Assembly (NCBI RefSeq): GCF_900607235.1
Contig: NZ_LR027848.1
Span: 1,358,297-1,422,296, forward strand
DNA from: Olivibacter jilunii
GTDB taxonomy: Bacteria; Bacteroidota; Bacteroidia; Sphingobacteriales; Sphingobacteriaceae
Direction of reading: 5' to 3'
DNA: 64,000 nucleotides
Both the position numbers and the translations under genes were made by a program. Below the pieces are notes generated by a model. That model worked only from the letters and a program-made list of their open reading frames with translations, was not told where the DNA came from and searched no databases. Below are positions 45,700 through 54,397 of this stretch, in pieces. The stretch's first letter is position 1. Every line of letters begins with the position of its first letter.

Positions 45700-46998
45700 A
45701 TGACGATGCAGTTCACTTTTAAATACATATACAGCCTAAGTTTATTCCTGCTGGCCGGAGTTTGGGCTCAGGCGCAGCCAACCGTTTATCCGGCAAAGGC
45801 GCAAACTTCAGCCATTAGCATAAAAGGAGCCACTATTCACATAGGCAATGGACAGGTAATAACAAACGGTACCTTAGTCTTTGATAAGGGAAAAATCACT
45901 TATGTGGGCGATGGGTCCGGAGCACCTAATGCCACGGAGACCATTGATGCCCATGGAAAACATCTTTATCCTGGATTTATTGCGCCTGTTACCAATTTGG
46001 GCTTAGTGGAAATCGAAGCGGTGAGAGCGACAGTTGATAATACAGAAGTAGGGGGAAATAACGCGCACGTGCGTGCGCTGATTGCCTATAACACCGATTC
46101 TAAGGTGATTAATACCTTGCGCACTAACGGTATATTATTGGCGCAAGTGACGCCCGAAGGAGGATTGGTTACTGGTCAGTCGTCCATAGTGCAACTCGAT
46201 GCATGGAATTGGGAAGACGCTGCTTATAAAAAGGACGATGCGATCCATATTAATTGGCCCAGTATTCGCTATGCACGTTTTGGTGCAACCAATGAAGAGG
46301 AGCAAAAGGAACGGATCCGAAAGGAACGCACTACCTTGGCGGATTTATTAACCGATGCAAGCGCTTATTGCGCCGTAGATAAACCAGACGTGTTCAATGG
46401 GCGGTTAGAAGCTTTTCGAAAGGTCTTTGACGGTTCAAGAAAGCTCATGGTTCATGTTGATAAAAAGAACGATATCATTGCAGCGGTACAATTTTTCAAA
46501 GATTATGGATTGAAGCCGGTATTAGTAGGAGGAGCGGAAGCTCATCTTGTCAGTGCTTTTTTGAAAGAAAATGATATTGCGATCATCATACATCAGGCGC
46601 ATTCGCTTCCTGCGAATGAAGATGATGATGTTAATTTACCCTATAAGCAAGCGAAACTCTTATCAGATGCAGGACTTCTGGTCGCTTACGGGATGGATGG
46701 TTTTTGGCAACAACGTAACTTGCCTTTTATGGCCGGTACCGCGGCTGCATTTGGTTTGGATAAAGAAAAAGCACTGGCTACTATTACCTTAAACACCGCG
46801 AAAATTTTGGGAATTGATCAAACAACGGGTAGTTTAGAACTTGGGAAGGATGCGAATCTATTTCTCTCCGTAGGAGACGCTCTTGATATGAAAGGAAATC
46901 AGTTGGAAAAGGCGTTCATTGGGGGAAGAGATATTAATTTAGATAATTTGCATAAACAATTGTTTGAGCGATTTGAGTATAAATACGGACAAAAGTAA
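45700..46998 (+). CDS. Exported amidohydrolase-fold protein, metal motif lost
   Basis: Start set at 45700 (MTMQFTFKYIYSLSLFLLAG, signal ending in VWAQAQ), 4 bp after the previous stop; ATGs at 45679 and 45706 are also possible. The fold is clear from the N-terminal strand (KGATIHIGNGQVITNGTLVF) and the C-terminal LGIDQTTGSLELGKDANLFL. The HxH that binds metal is replaced (PGFIAPVTNLGLVEIE), while some other positions remain (AIIIHQAHS, GMDG). It is therefore either a degenerate partner of the 1001-residue protein or one with changed chemistry. Confidence 0.85.
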   Translation: MTMQFTFKYIYSLSLFLLAGVWAQAQPTVYPAKAQTSAISIKGATIHIGNGQVITNGTLVFDKGKITYVGDGSGAPNATETIDAHGKHLYPGFIAPVTNLGLVEIEAVRATVDNTEVGGNNAHVRALIAYNTDSKVINTLRTNGILLAQVTPEGGLVTGQSSIVQLDAWNWEDAAYKKDDAIHINWPSIRYARFGATNEEEQKERIRKERTTLADLLTDASAYCAVDKPDVFNGRLEAFRKVFDGSRKLMVHVDKKNDIIAAVQFFKDYGLKPVLVGGAEAHLVSAFLKENDIAIIIHQAHSLPANEDDDVNLPYKQAKLLSDAGLLVAYGMDGFWQQRNLPFMAGTAAAFGLDKEKALATITLNTAKILGIDQTTGSLELGKDANLFLSVGDALDMKGNQLEKAFIGGRDINLDNLHKQLFERFEYKYGQK

Positions 46999-47037
46999 AA
47001 CGAAAAGAGGGAGTTTCAAGCTCCCTCTTTTCGTTTT
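46997..47037. terminator. Bidirectional terminator shared by two convergent genes
   Basis: A perfect 17-bp stem (AAAACGAAAAGAGGGAG and its complement) around TTTCAAG. A-runs and T-runs at both ends allow termination in both directions. The stop codons of the amidohydrolase gene (46996-46998) and of the M48 gene (47036-47038) overlap its two ends. Confidence 0.9.
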
Positions 47038-47824
47038 ACTTAACCGGTTTTTCAAAGCCTTCTTTAGTCGCTTTTTCAGACATTACTTTAATGCGTTTTT
47101 CTGTATCTGGATGGGAAGACATCAAGCGCTGCATGGTGGACGCTTTTTCAGTGCCTTCACTTTGTTTAGCCAGACTCTCAAAAGCGGTGGCCATATACCA
47201 CGGGTTGACCTTTTGCGCTTTTAGTAGTTCATAACCGTAGATATCCGCGGCACTTTCTTGCGAACGGGAGAAAGACGAATTAGCAACAGCAGTACCCAAT
47301 TCTCCTAACTTAGAGTCACTAAGTGCTCCGGCTGTGCCTCCCTGTGATCCCACACCGTCTTTTAAGGCAGAGCTTAATAGAGCAGTACGGAAAGCATCTT
47401 TCGAGTCTTTGTTTTTTACGTGACCAATTTCATGGCCGATAACGCCTAATACTTCGTTATCATCCATCACTTCCATTAGACCTGCACATACGCGTACACT
47501 GCCATCGGCACAGGCAAATGCGTTGATGTCACGAACTAAATATACTTTGAAGTTCAGGCTTAAATCATCGTGGTTAGTTAAATCTTTCGTTAGTTTGGCT
47601 AGGCGTTGGGCTAATTCATGATCCTCCGGTGCAACGGGGTTATTTTCGTCCATCCAAACCATGTACTCCTTTGCATAACCTATTACCTCATCGTCTGATA
47701 AGGTAATTGCCTTTGCTGCTGTAGTCGCTGCCTTGATACTTTTTGTATTTAATTTAAATTGTGCCTGAGCATGAATGCACATGATTGTTAGTGCAGAAAG
47801 AATAGCAAGTTTAATTGTTTTCAT
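47036..47824 (-). CDS. Exported M48-family metallopeptidase
   Basis: A 262-residue zinc peptidase with signal peptide (MKTIKLAILSALTIMCIHAQ then AQ). The active site is GVIGHEIGHVKNKDSKDAFR (HEIGH zinc motif), and the third ligand is the Glu of SFSRSQESAADIYGYELL. It ends after SSHPDTEKRIKVMSEKA, typical for the soluble M48 group related to BepA/LoiP, which cleave misfolded outer-membrane proteins in the periplasm. It has its own consensus promoter and a terminator shared with the amidohydrolase. Confidence 0.93.
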   Translation of the reverse strand: MKTIKLAILSALTIMCIHAQAQFKLNTKSIKAATTAAKAITLSDDEVIGYAKEYMVWMDENNPVAPEDHELAQRLAKLTKDLTNHDDLSLNFKVYLVRDINAFACADGSVRVCAGLMEVMDDNEVLGVIGHEIGHVKNKDSKDAFRTALLSSALKDGVGSQGGTAGALSDSKLGELGTAVANSSFSRSQESAADIYGYELLKAQKVNPWYMATAFESLAKQSEGTEKASTMQRLMSSHPDTEKRIKVMSEKATKEGFEKPVK

Positions 47825-47857
47825 ATGGGTGTTTTATAGTAATTACCGATGTCGAGA

Positions 47858-47890
47858 CAAACATACCATAAAACCTTTCATAGCTCCAAA
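47858..47890 (-). promoter_or_regulatory. Promoter of the M48 peptidase gene
   Basis: On the minus strand TTTG (47890-47887), 21-bp spacer, TATGTTTG (47865-47858), a full consensus match. The start codon is 33 bp downstream of the -7 box. Confidence 0.65.
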
Positions 47891-47954
47891 ATAAGGTGAG
47901 AAGATCCCTGAAATCAGCTATATAAATACGGTCATAAAGCAACTATCTGTTTTC

Positions 47955-47988
47955 ATTGAAGCTTTATGGAAGTTAAATCGTATCTTTG
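47955..47988 (+). promoter_or_regulatory. Promoter of the DEAD-box helicase gene
   Basis: ATTG (47955-47958) and TATCTTTG (47981-47988) separated by 22 bp. The expected leader is about 50 nt, long for this window and suited to a cold-regulated helicase. Confidence 0.55.
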
Positions 47989-48046
47989 CAACAATGCATA
48001 TCCTAGAACGGATAATGGTTTTTATTACAACTAATACACTGATATA

Positions 48047-49306
48047 TTGTCATTTAAAGAACTGAAGCTTATTGATCCTTTATTGAAGGCAATACATAAG
48101 GAGGGGTACGAAACCCCCACACCCATACAGTCCCAAGCGATTCCCGTTGTACTTTCAGGAAGAGATTTACTCGGTTGCGCCCAAACAGGTACGGGCAAAT
48201 CTGCGGCTTTTATTCTGCCTATTTTGCAGCAACTGAACAGCCTGCCTAATAAAGAGAAAGCAGTGAAAGCTTTGGTGTTGGCCCCCACGCGGGAATTGGC
48301 TATCCAAATTAACGAGAGTATCGCTACGTATGGCCAACTGCTACCCTTAAAACATCAAGTCGTTTATGGAGGGGTTAATATTAATACGCAGATTTCAGGA
48401 TTAAAAAAAGGAATCGATATATTGGTAGCGACTCCCGGACGTCTTTTGGATTTGGTTGGACAGCGGGTGCTTACCCTTCGGGCTGTTTCTCACTTCGTGC
48501 TAGACGAGGCGGATCGAATGTTGGATATGGGATTCATTCATGATATTAAAAAAGTTGTTGCTCTTTTGCCAATAAAGCGACAGACGCTTTTCTTTTCAGC
48601 AACCATGCCGCCCGAAATTACGAAACTCGCGAATACGCTTTTAAAGAACCCGGTACGTGTAGAGGTAACACCGGTTTCTTCAACAGCCGAAAAAGTGACT
48701 CAAGTAGTATACGCTGTTGATAAGGCAAATAAGCCGAAGTTGCTTTTACACCTTTTAAAGAGTGAAGTGCGTGATCATGTGCTGGTGTTTACGCGGACGA
48801 AGCATGGTGCAGACCGTTTGGTAAAGTTCTTGGCGAAACAAGGTGTTCAAGCAGCAGCTATTCATGGAAATAAATCGCAGAATGCCCGACAAAATGCACT
48901 TCAAGCTTTTAAGAGCGGCCAGCTAAAAGTACTTATTGCGACGGATATCGCAGCTCGTGGAATCGATGTTGAAGAACTTAAATTTGTGATCAACTTTGAT
49001 CTCCCAAACGAGCCTGAAACTTACGTGCATCGTATTGGCCGTACCGGTAGGGCGGGTGCGAGCGGTAAAGCTCTTTCATTTTGCGATCTGGAGGAACGGC
49101 CCTATTTGCAAAGTATAAACAATTTAACAAATCAGGCCATTCCCGTGATCAATGAGCATCCTTTTCCTGCGACTGATAAGTTTGTGGCTGTACCTCTCCC
49201 GAAACGACCGTTACAGAACAAATCAGAAAAAGCGTCAACAAATAAAAATCGGAAAAAACGCCGATTCAGACCTGCCAGCGCACAAAAAGGGAATAGAATA
49301 GGCTAA
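48047..49306 (+). CDS. RhlE-like DEAD-box RNA helicase, TTG start
   Basis: An ATP-dependent RNA helicase with all core motifs: Q motif ([14 protein letters not shown]), Walker [52 protein letters not shown] and [10 protein letters not shown]. The C-terminal tail (about residues 375-419) is basic ([17 protein letters not shown]), as in RhlE-type proteins. The N-terminus [20 protein letters not shown] is the family start, yet the codon is TTG and the frame has a stop 15 bp upstream, so TTG must be used. The cold-shock gene follows 98 bp later, fitting a shared role in unfolding RNA. Confidence 0.94.
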   Translation: MSFKELKLIDPLLKAIHKEGYETPTPIQSQAIPVVLSGRDLLGCAQTGTGKSAAFILPILQQLNSLPNKEKAVKALVLAPTRELAIQINESIATYGQLLPLKHQVVYGGVNINTQISGLKKGIDILVATPGRLLDLVGQRVLTLRAVSHFVLDEADRMLDMGFIHDIKKVVALLPIKRQTLFFSATMPPEITKLANTLLKNPVRVEVTPVSSTAEKVTQVVYAVDKANKPKLLLHLLKSEVRDHVLVFTRTKHGADRLVKFLAKQGVQAAAIHGNKSQNARQNALQAFKSGQLKVLIATDIAARGIDVEELKFVINFDLPNEPETYVHRIGRTGRAGASGKALSFCDLEERPYLQSINNLTNQAIPVINEHPFPATDKFVAVPLPKRPLQNKSEKASTNKNRKKRRFRPASAQKGNRIG

Positions 49307-49365
49307 TTTTTTGTTAAGATTTTATAAATAAATATTTTATTAAGAAAATCTTAGATTAATATCCT

Positions 49366-49373
49366 TACCTTTG
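49366..49373 (+). promoter_or_regulatory. -7 element of the cold-shock gene
   Basis: TACCTTTG matches TAnnTTTG, 31 bp before the ATG. A matching -33 box is not obvious. Confidence 0.45.
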
Positions 49374-49404
49374 CTCTAATTATTAATAAATTCAATACAA
49401 TACA

Positions 49405-49596
49405 ATGCAAGAAGGAGTAGTAAAATTCTTTAATGAAACGAAAGGTTTCGGTTTCATCGTTCCAAATGCTGGTGGAGGCGATATCTTCGTTCATTCATCT
49501 GGCCTTATCGATTCTATCCGTGAAAACGACCACGTATCTTACGAGGTTGAACAGGGAAAGAAAGGCTTAAATGCGGTAAATGTTAAAGTTATCTAG
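49405..49596 (+). CDS. Cold-shock protein, CspA family
   Basis: A 63-residue single cold-shock domain with RNP1 (KGFGFI) and RNP2 (DIFVHSS): MQEGVVKFFNETKGFGFIVP, then GGGDIFVHSSGLID. It binds single-stranded nucleic acid and melts RNA structure. It lies downstream of the RhlE-like helicase with its own promoter-like sequence and is followed by a terminator. Confidence 0.96.
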   Translation: MQEGVVKFFNETKGFGFIVPNAGGGDIFVHSSGLIDSIRENDHVSYEVEQGKKGLNAVNVKVI

Positions 49597-49621
49597 GATA
49601 GTAATAATATAAATCGTATGA

Positions 49622-49650
49622 AGGCTGTCCGAAGAGGACGGCCTTTCTTG
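49622..49650 (+). terminator. Terminator of the cold-shock gene
   Basis: AGGCTGTCC pairs with GGACGGCCT (one G-T) around GAAGA and is followed by a T-rich run. Confidence 0.8.
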
Positions 49651-49716
49651 TTTTTAATGTAGAGAATAGAAAGCATTAAATTTTTTCAGCATACTTTTTC
49701 ATCAGAGAATTTTAGC

Positions 49717-49724
49717 TAAGTTTG
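49717..49724 (+). promoter_or_regulatory. -7 element directly before glnS
   Basis: TAAGTTTG is a consensus -7 box and ends 6 bp before the ATG at 49731, which implies a leaderless or nearly leaderless transcript. Confidence 0.5.
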
Positions 49725-49730
49725 TGCCTT

Positions 49731-51404
49731 ATGAACGAAGAGAAATCATTGAATTTCCTGGAGGAAATTATTGAGGAAGATATAAAAAATGGGAAAAATG
49801 ACGGTAGGGTGCTGACGCGATTCCCGCCGGAACCAAACGGTTATTTACATATCGGTCACGCGAAGTCGATTTGTTTAAATTTTGGTTTGGCACAAAAATA
49901 TAATGGTAAAACTAATCTGCGTTTTGATGATACCAATCCGGTTACGGAAGACATTGAATACGTGGAAAGTATTAAAAATGATATCAAATGGCTTGGTTTC
50001 CAATGGGCCGAGGAGCTGTATACATCGGACTATTTCGATACGCTATACGGATATGCCGTGAGCTTGATAGAAAAGGGTTTAGCCTATGTCGACGATAGTA
50101 CACCGGAAGAGATCGCTGCAAGTAAAGGGACACCTACCGAACCAGGTAAGCCGACTCCCTATAGAGACCGGACGGTGGAGGAAAACCTTCGTTTATTCGC
50201 AGAAATGAAGGATGGAAAATATCCCGATGGAAGTAAAGTGTTGAGGGCGAAAATCGACCTGGCCAATCCAAACATGCATATGCGCGATCCTTTACTCTAT
50301 CGTATAAAACACGCGCATCACCACCGTACGGGGGATGCTTGGTGTATTTACCCGATGTATGATTTCGCGCATGGACAAAGTGATTCGATTGAGCGGATCA
50401 CACATTCTGTTTGTACGCTGGAATTTATACCACATCGGGCTTTATATGATTGGTTAATCGAGCATATTGGTATCTTCCCATCTAAACAATATGAGTTTGC
50501 ACGATTGAATATGACTTATACCGTCATGAGCAAACGCCGATTACTGCAACTGGTAAACGAAAAGCATGTGGAAGGATGGGATGATCCTCGAATGCCTACC
50601 ATCAGCGGATTAAGAAGACGAGGATATACGCCTGCAAGTATCCGTAATTTTTGCGAGCGAATTGGGGTGGCAAAGCGGGAAAACGTAATTGACGTAAGCC
50701 TGTTGGAATTTTGCATCCGCGAAGATTTAAACAAAACGGCTTGGCGTAGAATGGCGGTGCTGGATCCGGTAAAACTGATTATAACAAACTATCCGGAGGA
50801 AAAAGAAGAACTGTTACATGGAGAAAACAATCCGGAGGTGGAAGGTGGTGAGGGGGAAAGAGTGATTCCTTTTAGTCGTGAACTATGGATTGAACGCGAG
50901 GATTTTATGGAAAATGCACCTAAGAAATTCTTCCGTTTAGGCCCTGGATTAAGTGTTCGTTTAAAGCATGCTTATATCGTTACATGTGATAGTTTCGTAA
51001 AAGATGGAGACGGTAATGTCACAGAAATCCATTGTAGCTATATTCCAAACTCAAAAAGTGGAGAGGACACAAGTGGCCTAAAAGTGAAAGGAACAATTCA
51101 CTGGGTAAGTGTACCACATGCGAAAACAGCGGAGGTAAGACTTTACGATCGTTTATTTAAGGCTGAAAACCCCTTAGCCACAACCGGTGATTTTAAAGAA
51201 TCTATTAATCCGGATAGTCTTGAGATTTTAGAAAAGGTCTATATTGAACCTGATTTATTAAATGCCGTACCGGGGAAAGGGTATCAATTTATTCGTAAGG
51301 GTTATTTTACGCTCGATACACGGTCGACACCTGATCGATTGGTGTTTAATCGCACTGTTGGCTTACGCGACACATGGGCGAAAGAATCACAGAAAGAAGC
51401 TTAA
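49731..51404 (+). CDS. glnS: Glutaminyl-tRNA synthetase
   Basis: Charges tRNA-Gln with glutamine. ATG at 49731 ([17 protein letters not shown]) is preferred over a TTG at 49722. Class I motifs: [20 protein letters not shown] (HIGH) and [10 protein letters not shown] (KMSKS variant). The fold continues with the family's [20 protein letters not shown] and the beta-barrel anticodon-binding half, ending [14 protein letters not shown]. Length (about 557 residues) is as in E. coli. It shows that this organism can charge glutamine directly, and it is followed by a strong terminator. Confidence 0.97.
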   Translation: MNEEKSLNFLEEIIEEDIKNGKNDGRVLTRFPPEPNGYLHIGHAKSICLNFGLAQKYNGKTNLRFDDTNPVTEDIEYVESIKNDIKWLGFQWAEELYTSDYFDTLYGYAVSLIEKGLAYVDDSTPEEIAASKGTPTEPGKPTPYRDRTVEENLRLFAEMKDGKYPDGSKVLRAKIDLANPNMHMRDPLLYRIKHAHHHRTGDAWCIYPMYDFAHGQSDSIERITHSVCTLEFIPHRALYDWLIEHIGIFPSKQYEFARLNMTYTVMSKRRLLQLVNEKHVEGWDDPRMPTISGLRRRGYTPASIRNFCERIGVAKRENVIDVSLLEFCIREDLNKTAWRRMAVLDPVKLIITNYPEEKEELLHGENNPEVEGGEGERVIPFSRELWIEREDFMENAPKKFFRLGPGLSVRLKHAYIVTCDSFVKDGDGNVTEIHCSYIPNSKSGEDTSGLKVKGTIHWVSVPHAKTAEVRLYDRLFKAENPLATTGDFKESINPDSLEILEKVYIEPDLLNAVPGKGYQFIRKGYFTLDTRSTPDRLVFNRTVGLRDTWAKESQKEA

Positions 51405-51418
51405 GTAATTAATTGGAT

Positions 51419-51468
51419 CCTTATAAAAAAGGAGCCATCTGGTAAGAGATGACTCCTTTTTTATAAGG
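51419..51468. terminator. Bidirectional terminator between glnS and the amidase gene
   Basis: CCTTATAAAAAAGGAG pairs with CTCCTTTTTTATAAGG, and CATCT with AGATG, leaving one mismatched pair, around a short loop GGTAAG. The minus-strand gene's stop (51461-51463) lies inside the right arm. Confidence 0.88.
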
Positions 51469-52327
51469 TTGTTTTCTTGATATAAAGATTGTAAAGCACG
51501 CTAAGTGCAAAAGGAGTCCACTCTTCAGTGGTTTCCTCAGGTATAAAATGTCTCTTAAAAGCTAAGATTGCGGCTGAAGCATTTCGGGTATCATAGCCTA
51601 GAATACGCAAACCATCTAGCGGGTTGAAAGTGGTGGGGGGTGCTTGCAGTACGTCGTCATACCACAAACCAAACCCTTTTTCTGCTAAGCGTTTCCATGG
51701 AAAATTGATGCCGGGATCTACTTTGCGTCCCGGAGCGATATCACCATGGCCAATGAAGTTTTCTGAAGGAATCTTATAATTAGCTTTGAGGGTATCCAGT
51801 AATACGAGCAAATTGTTTATCTGTGGCTCAGTGTAAGGTTCAACACCGTTGTTGTCCATTTCGACACCTATAGATGCGGAATTCATATCCGTAACGGATC
51901 CCCACCTTCCATTACCCGCATGCCAAGCTCGTAAGTAATCGTTGAGCAATTGATAAACTTTACCTTCTTTATCAATGATATAATGAGCACTTACTTGTGT
52001 ACGTTCTAGCGTAAACGTCCGTAAGGTTTGCTGAATACTGTCTTGAGCTGTATGATGTAAAATAACAAAATTGGGTTTGCGCATATTGAAATTAACGGTG
52101 CCTACCCACTCAAAATCTTTTCGCTGGCCTTCTACTCCCGGAGACGGCAATCCGGCAGAAGCCATGTGCTGCGGAGTCGGCAAAGGTTGCTTAATTACTT
52201 CAGCCAATTGTTCTACCTGCTTTTCATATATTTTATTAGTCTCTGCAAATTTCTTTTTTGAAGCGCAGGCGCTTAGAAAAAATAGCATTAAGACCATGTA
52301 TCCGTATGAGCAAATATGTTTCAGCAT
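51461..52327 (-). CDS. N-acetylmuramoyl-L-alanine amidase lipoprotein, AmiD-like
   Basis: A peptidoglycan amidase of the amidase_2 family. The start gives MLKHICSYGYMVLMLFFLSA followed by Cys, with lipobox LSAC, so it is a lipoprotein. Zinc ligands and catalytic residues show in FVILHHTAQDS (first His), AHYIIDKEGKVYQLL, RAWHAGNGRWG and IGHGDIAPGRKVDPGINFPW (second His, Lys/Asp). It cleaves the bond between MurNAc and the stem peptide in sacculus turnover or recycling. The gene ends in the terminator shared with glnS and starts 3 bp after the stop of the DUF3078 gene, forming an operon. Confidence 0.93.
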   Translation of the reverse strand: MLKHICSYGYMVLMLFFLSACASKKKFAETNKIYEKQVEQLAEVIKQPLPTPQHMASAGLPSPGVEGQRKDFEWVGTVNFNMRKPNFVILHHTAQDSIQQTLRTFTLERTQVSAHYIIDKEGKVYQLLNDYLRAWHAGNGRWGSVTDMNSASIGVEMDNNGVEPYTEPQINNLLVLLDTLKANYKIPSENFIGHGDIAPGRKVDPGINFPWKRLAEKGFGLWYDDVLQAPPTTFNPLDGLRILGYDTRNASAAILAFKRHFIPEETTEEWTPFALSVLYNLYIKKTTL

Positions 52328-52330
52328 AGG

Positions 52331-53317
52331 TTATCTCGGAAATTTATAATTCAAACCAATACCTATACTTTGAGAGCGTTGCAGTTCCTCTATTTGATTA
52401 GGATCATACAATAAGGTCGCATTGAACAACAGGCTTATTACCCTCGAGACGCGTACCCCTAAGATGGCGTCTAGGCGATGCCTTGAAGTGCTAAGCTCTT
52501 CAAAATTAGCTAAAAATTCGTAGGTGGTTTTTAAATGCAACCATTTTGTTAAATCTCGATCAGTACCAGCTAATAGTTGAAAGCTCACATCATTCTTGAA
52601 TTTTCCAGGGATTTCTACACCGAAACGAGTAGTATCTTCTTCCCTTACCGATTGAACTCGGTCATCTAAAATAAAGGTCATACGGGTCGCTGGACCAAAA
52701 CGGATAGAACTAAACTGATCCGGTTTATATTCAAGACCGACTGCGGGTGTAAGATAACCTGGAGCCATGAAATTGGATATCTTTCTGGATTTGGTGTCTA
52801 CACCATCAATGTTCGTATACTGCCAACCTGCATCAAATTGTGTTTCAAAGGTCAAGGCTGCAAATAATGCCCATTTCTGAGAAAATTTAATGGAGTACTT
52901 GTTATCCCACCAGATGCGGTCTTGATTCTTACGCGCAAGTTGATTTTCATTCTTAATCTTTCCATACCTTAAGTCTAATTCAGATACAAAGTTTTTACCT
53001 TCTTTGGTGTAATCCCATTTCGTATTAAAAAGGGCACCTAAAGAGATAGAGTTTACACCACCACTGTTCCAGCTATCACTAAAGGAAGCTTGGTTCGCGT
53101 TTATGGCGAAATTTGTCCAATTCCGCCAATAGTTAACCTTTAAATCTAAACTAGGGTTCTGTACTTCTACATCATGAATGCCCATTTGGGGAGTTCTAAC
53201 GGGTAGGCTGTTTTTTGGCGGGGCCTGGCGAAGATCATTGAGATCATAATTTTGCGCGTTAGCGAAGAAAAATGCGCCCGTGAGAATAAATGCAACAAGT
53301 AAATGTCGTACGTTCAT
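52331..53317 (-). CDS. DUF3078-family exported protein, probable outer-membrane beta-barrel
   Basis: Start at 53317 (MNVRHLLVAFILTGAFFFAN then AQ) gives a signal peptide. The body alternates polar and hydrophobic residues as in beta-strands (WRNWTNFAINANQASFSDSW, SISLGALFNTKWDYTKEGKN, LFNATLLYD) and ends in FPR. DUF3078 proteins are common in Bacteroidetes and are of unknown function. It is the first gene of an operon with the amidase. Confidence 0.85.
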   Translation of the reverse strand: MNVRHLLVAFILTGAFFFANAQNYDLNDLRQAPPKNSLPVRTPQMGIHDVEVQNPSLDLKVNYWRNWTNFAINANQASFSDSWNSGGVNSISLGALFNTKWDYTKEGKNFVSELDLRYGKIKNENQLARKNQDRIWWDNKYSIKFSQKWALFAALTFETQFDAGWQYTNIDGVDTKSRKISNFMAPGYLTPAVGLEYKPDQFSSIRFGPATRMTFILDDRVQSVREEDTTRFGVEIPGKFKNDVSFQLLAGTDRDLTKWLHLKTTYEFLANFEELSTSRHRLDAILGVRVSRVISLLFNATLLYDPNQIEELQRSQSIGIGLNYKFPR

Positions 53318-53390
53318 CAGAATAGTTTTATTGTTAACGCTGGTTTGCCTTTGCCGAATACTTACGCTCAGCTGACTCCAATCCAAACCA

Positions 53391-53421
53391 CAAACTTAGA
53401 TAAAATGATCTTATATGCCAA
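53391..53421 (-). promoter_or_regulatory. Promoter of the DUF3078-amidase operon
   Basis: On the minus strand TTG (53421-53419), 20-bp spacer, TAAGTTTG (53398-53391). The leader to the ATG at 53317 is about 65 nt. Confidence 0.55.
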
Positions 53422-53540
53422 GCACATAATTACCGAAACTGTACGATGAGGCTCTCTTCGGTCGTATAATTTCCGACCCAAACTAATGCCCGTATCGTCG
53501 GAAGCATTTTATCTGCTTTTCTTAAGCAATAATAATGCCT

Positions 53541-54317
53541 CTAATTGGAATCCAATCGTTCGATCTTTACCTCTTCTTTGTTAGGCTGCACTCTGGGTAA
53601 TGGCTGTAGTCGATATGCACTGGGGTTTTTACGGTACATATTATAGGAGCTCTGTATATACTTGCCCAGCTCATAATCATTGGCTTGCATAATAAAGTGG
53701 TATGATGGCCGATATTGATGCATAAAGTCTTCTAAAGCTACGCCTGTTAGATTAGTCAAGCGCTTTACCATGGCTTGCGTAAATCGGGCGTCGATCATAT
53801 TGTTTTCGTATTCACGTTGGATAAGCTCCTGTAAAAAACGTGCATTTTTGCCCTGTCGACTCAATAAAGAGTACAGCGCATCAATACTTAAGCCTGCTCC
53901 GGTAGGTCCGGTCGATAATAAACTGCCCGGATTTCCCTTTCGATAAGCCGAACTGTATTCCCGTTTACGATCTTCAAGTATTTCCGCAGGTGAACGCTTC
54001 GCAATAATACTTACTTCATCTAGCCAGATAGTCGATCGTTGTAAGTTAAAAACAATGACGGGATCTTTCTTTACGATTAACGTATCGGCATGGTAGCCTT
54101 TAACAATGGCAATCAGGGTGTCGCCCGGACTCGCTTTAATTGCAAATTCTCCGCGCTTATCATTATACTTCATCTCGTCGTTCGCTGTATTGTAGATATA
54201 GACGCGTGCAATCCGTTGTTTGGTATAACTGTCAAATACAATACCTTCCCGCTCTTGTGCCGAAGCAAAGAAGATGGAAGCTAATAGTAAAACGATTATG
54301 GTTGCAAGAATTTTCAA
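53541..54317 (-). CDS. Exported carboxypeptidase-like regulatory-domain protein, TTG start
   Basis: MKILATIIVLLLASIFFASA then Q is a signal peptide, but the initiating codon is TTG and no ATG lies upstream before the stop. Residues about 22-100 form a carboxypeptidase-regulatory-like beta-domain (EGIVFDSYTKQRIARVYIYN). After the motif IWLDEVSIIAKRSPAEILED comes a helical region (about 120-258) found with this domain in Bacteroidetes proteins of unknown function. No catalytic residues seen. It may be an envelope adaptor. Confidence 0.8.
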   Translation of the reverse strand: MKILATIIVLLLASIFFASAQEREGIVFDSYTKQRIARVYIYNTANDEMKYNDKRGEFAIKASPGDTLIAIVKGYHADTLIVKKDPVIVFNLQRSTIWLDEVSIIAKRSPAEILEDRKREYSSAYRKGNPGSLLSTGPTGAGLSIDALYSLLSRQGKNARFLQELIQREYENNMIDARFTQAMVKRLTNLTGVALEDFMHQYRPSYHFIMQANDYELGKYIQSSYNMYRKNPSAYRLQPLPRVQPNKEEVKIERLDSN

Positions 54318-54397
54318 GTTAACAAAGATAGGGAATGGCCTATGTCATTGAAAAACATTTTGCACTTTTTAACACGACTAACAGGAATTTGTTGATT

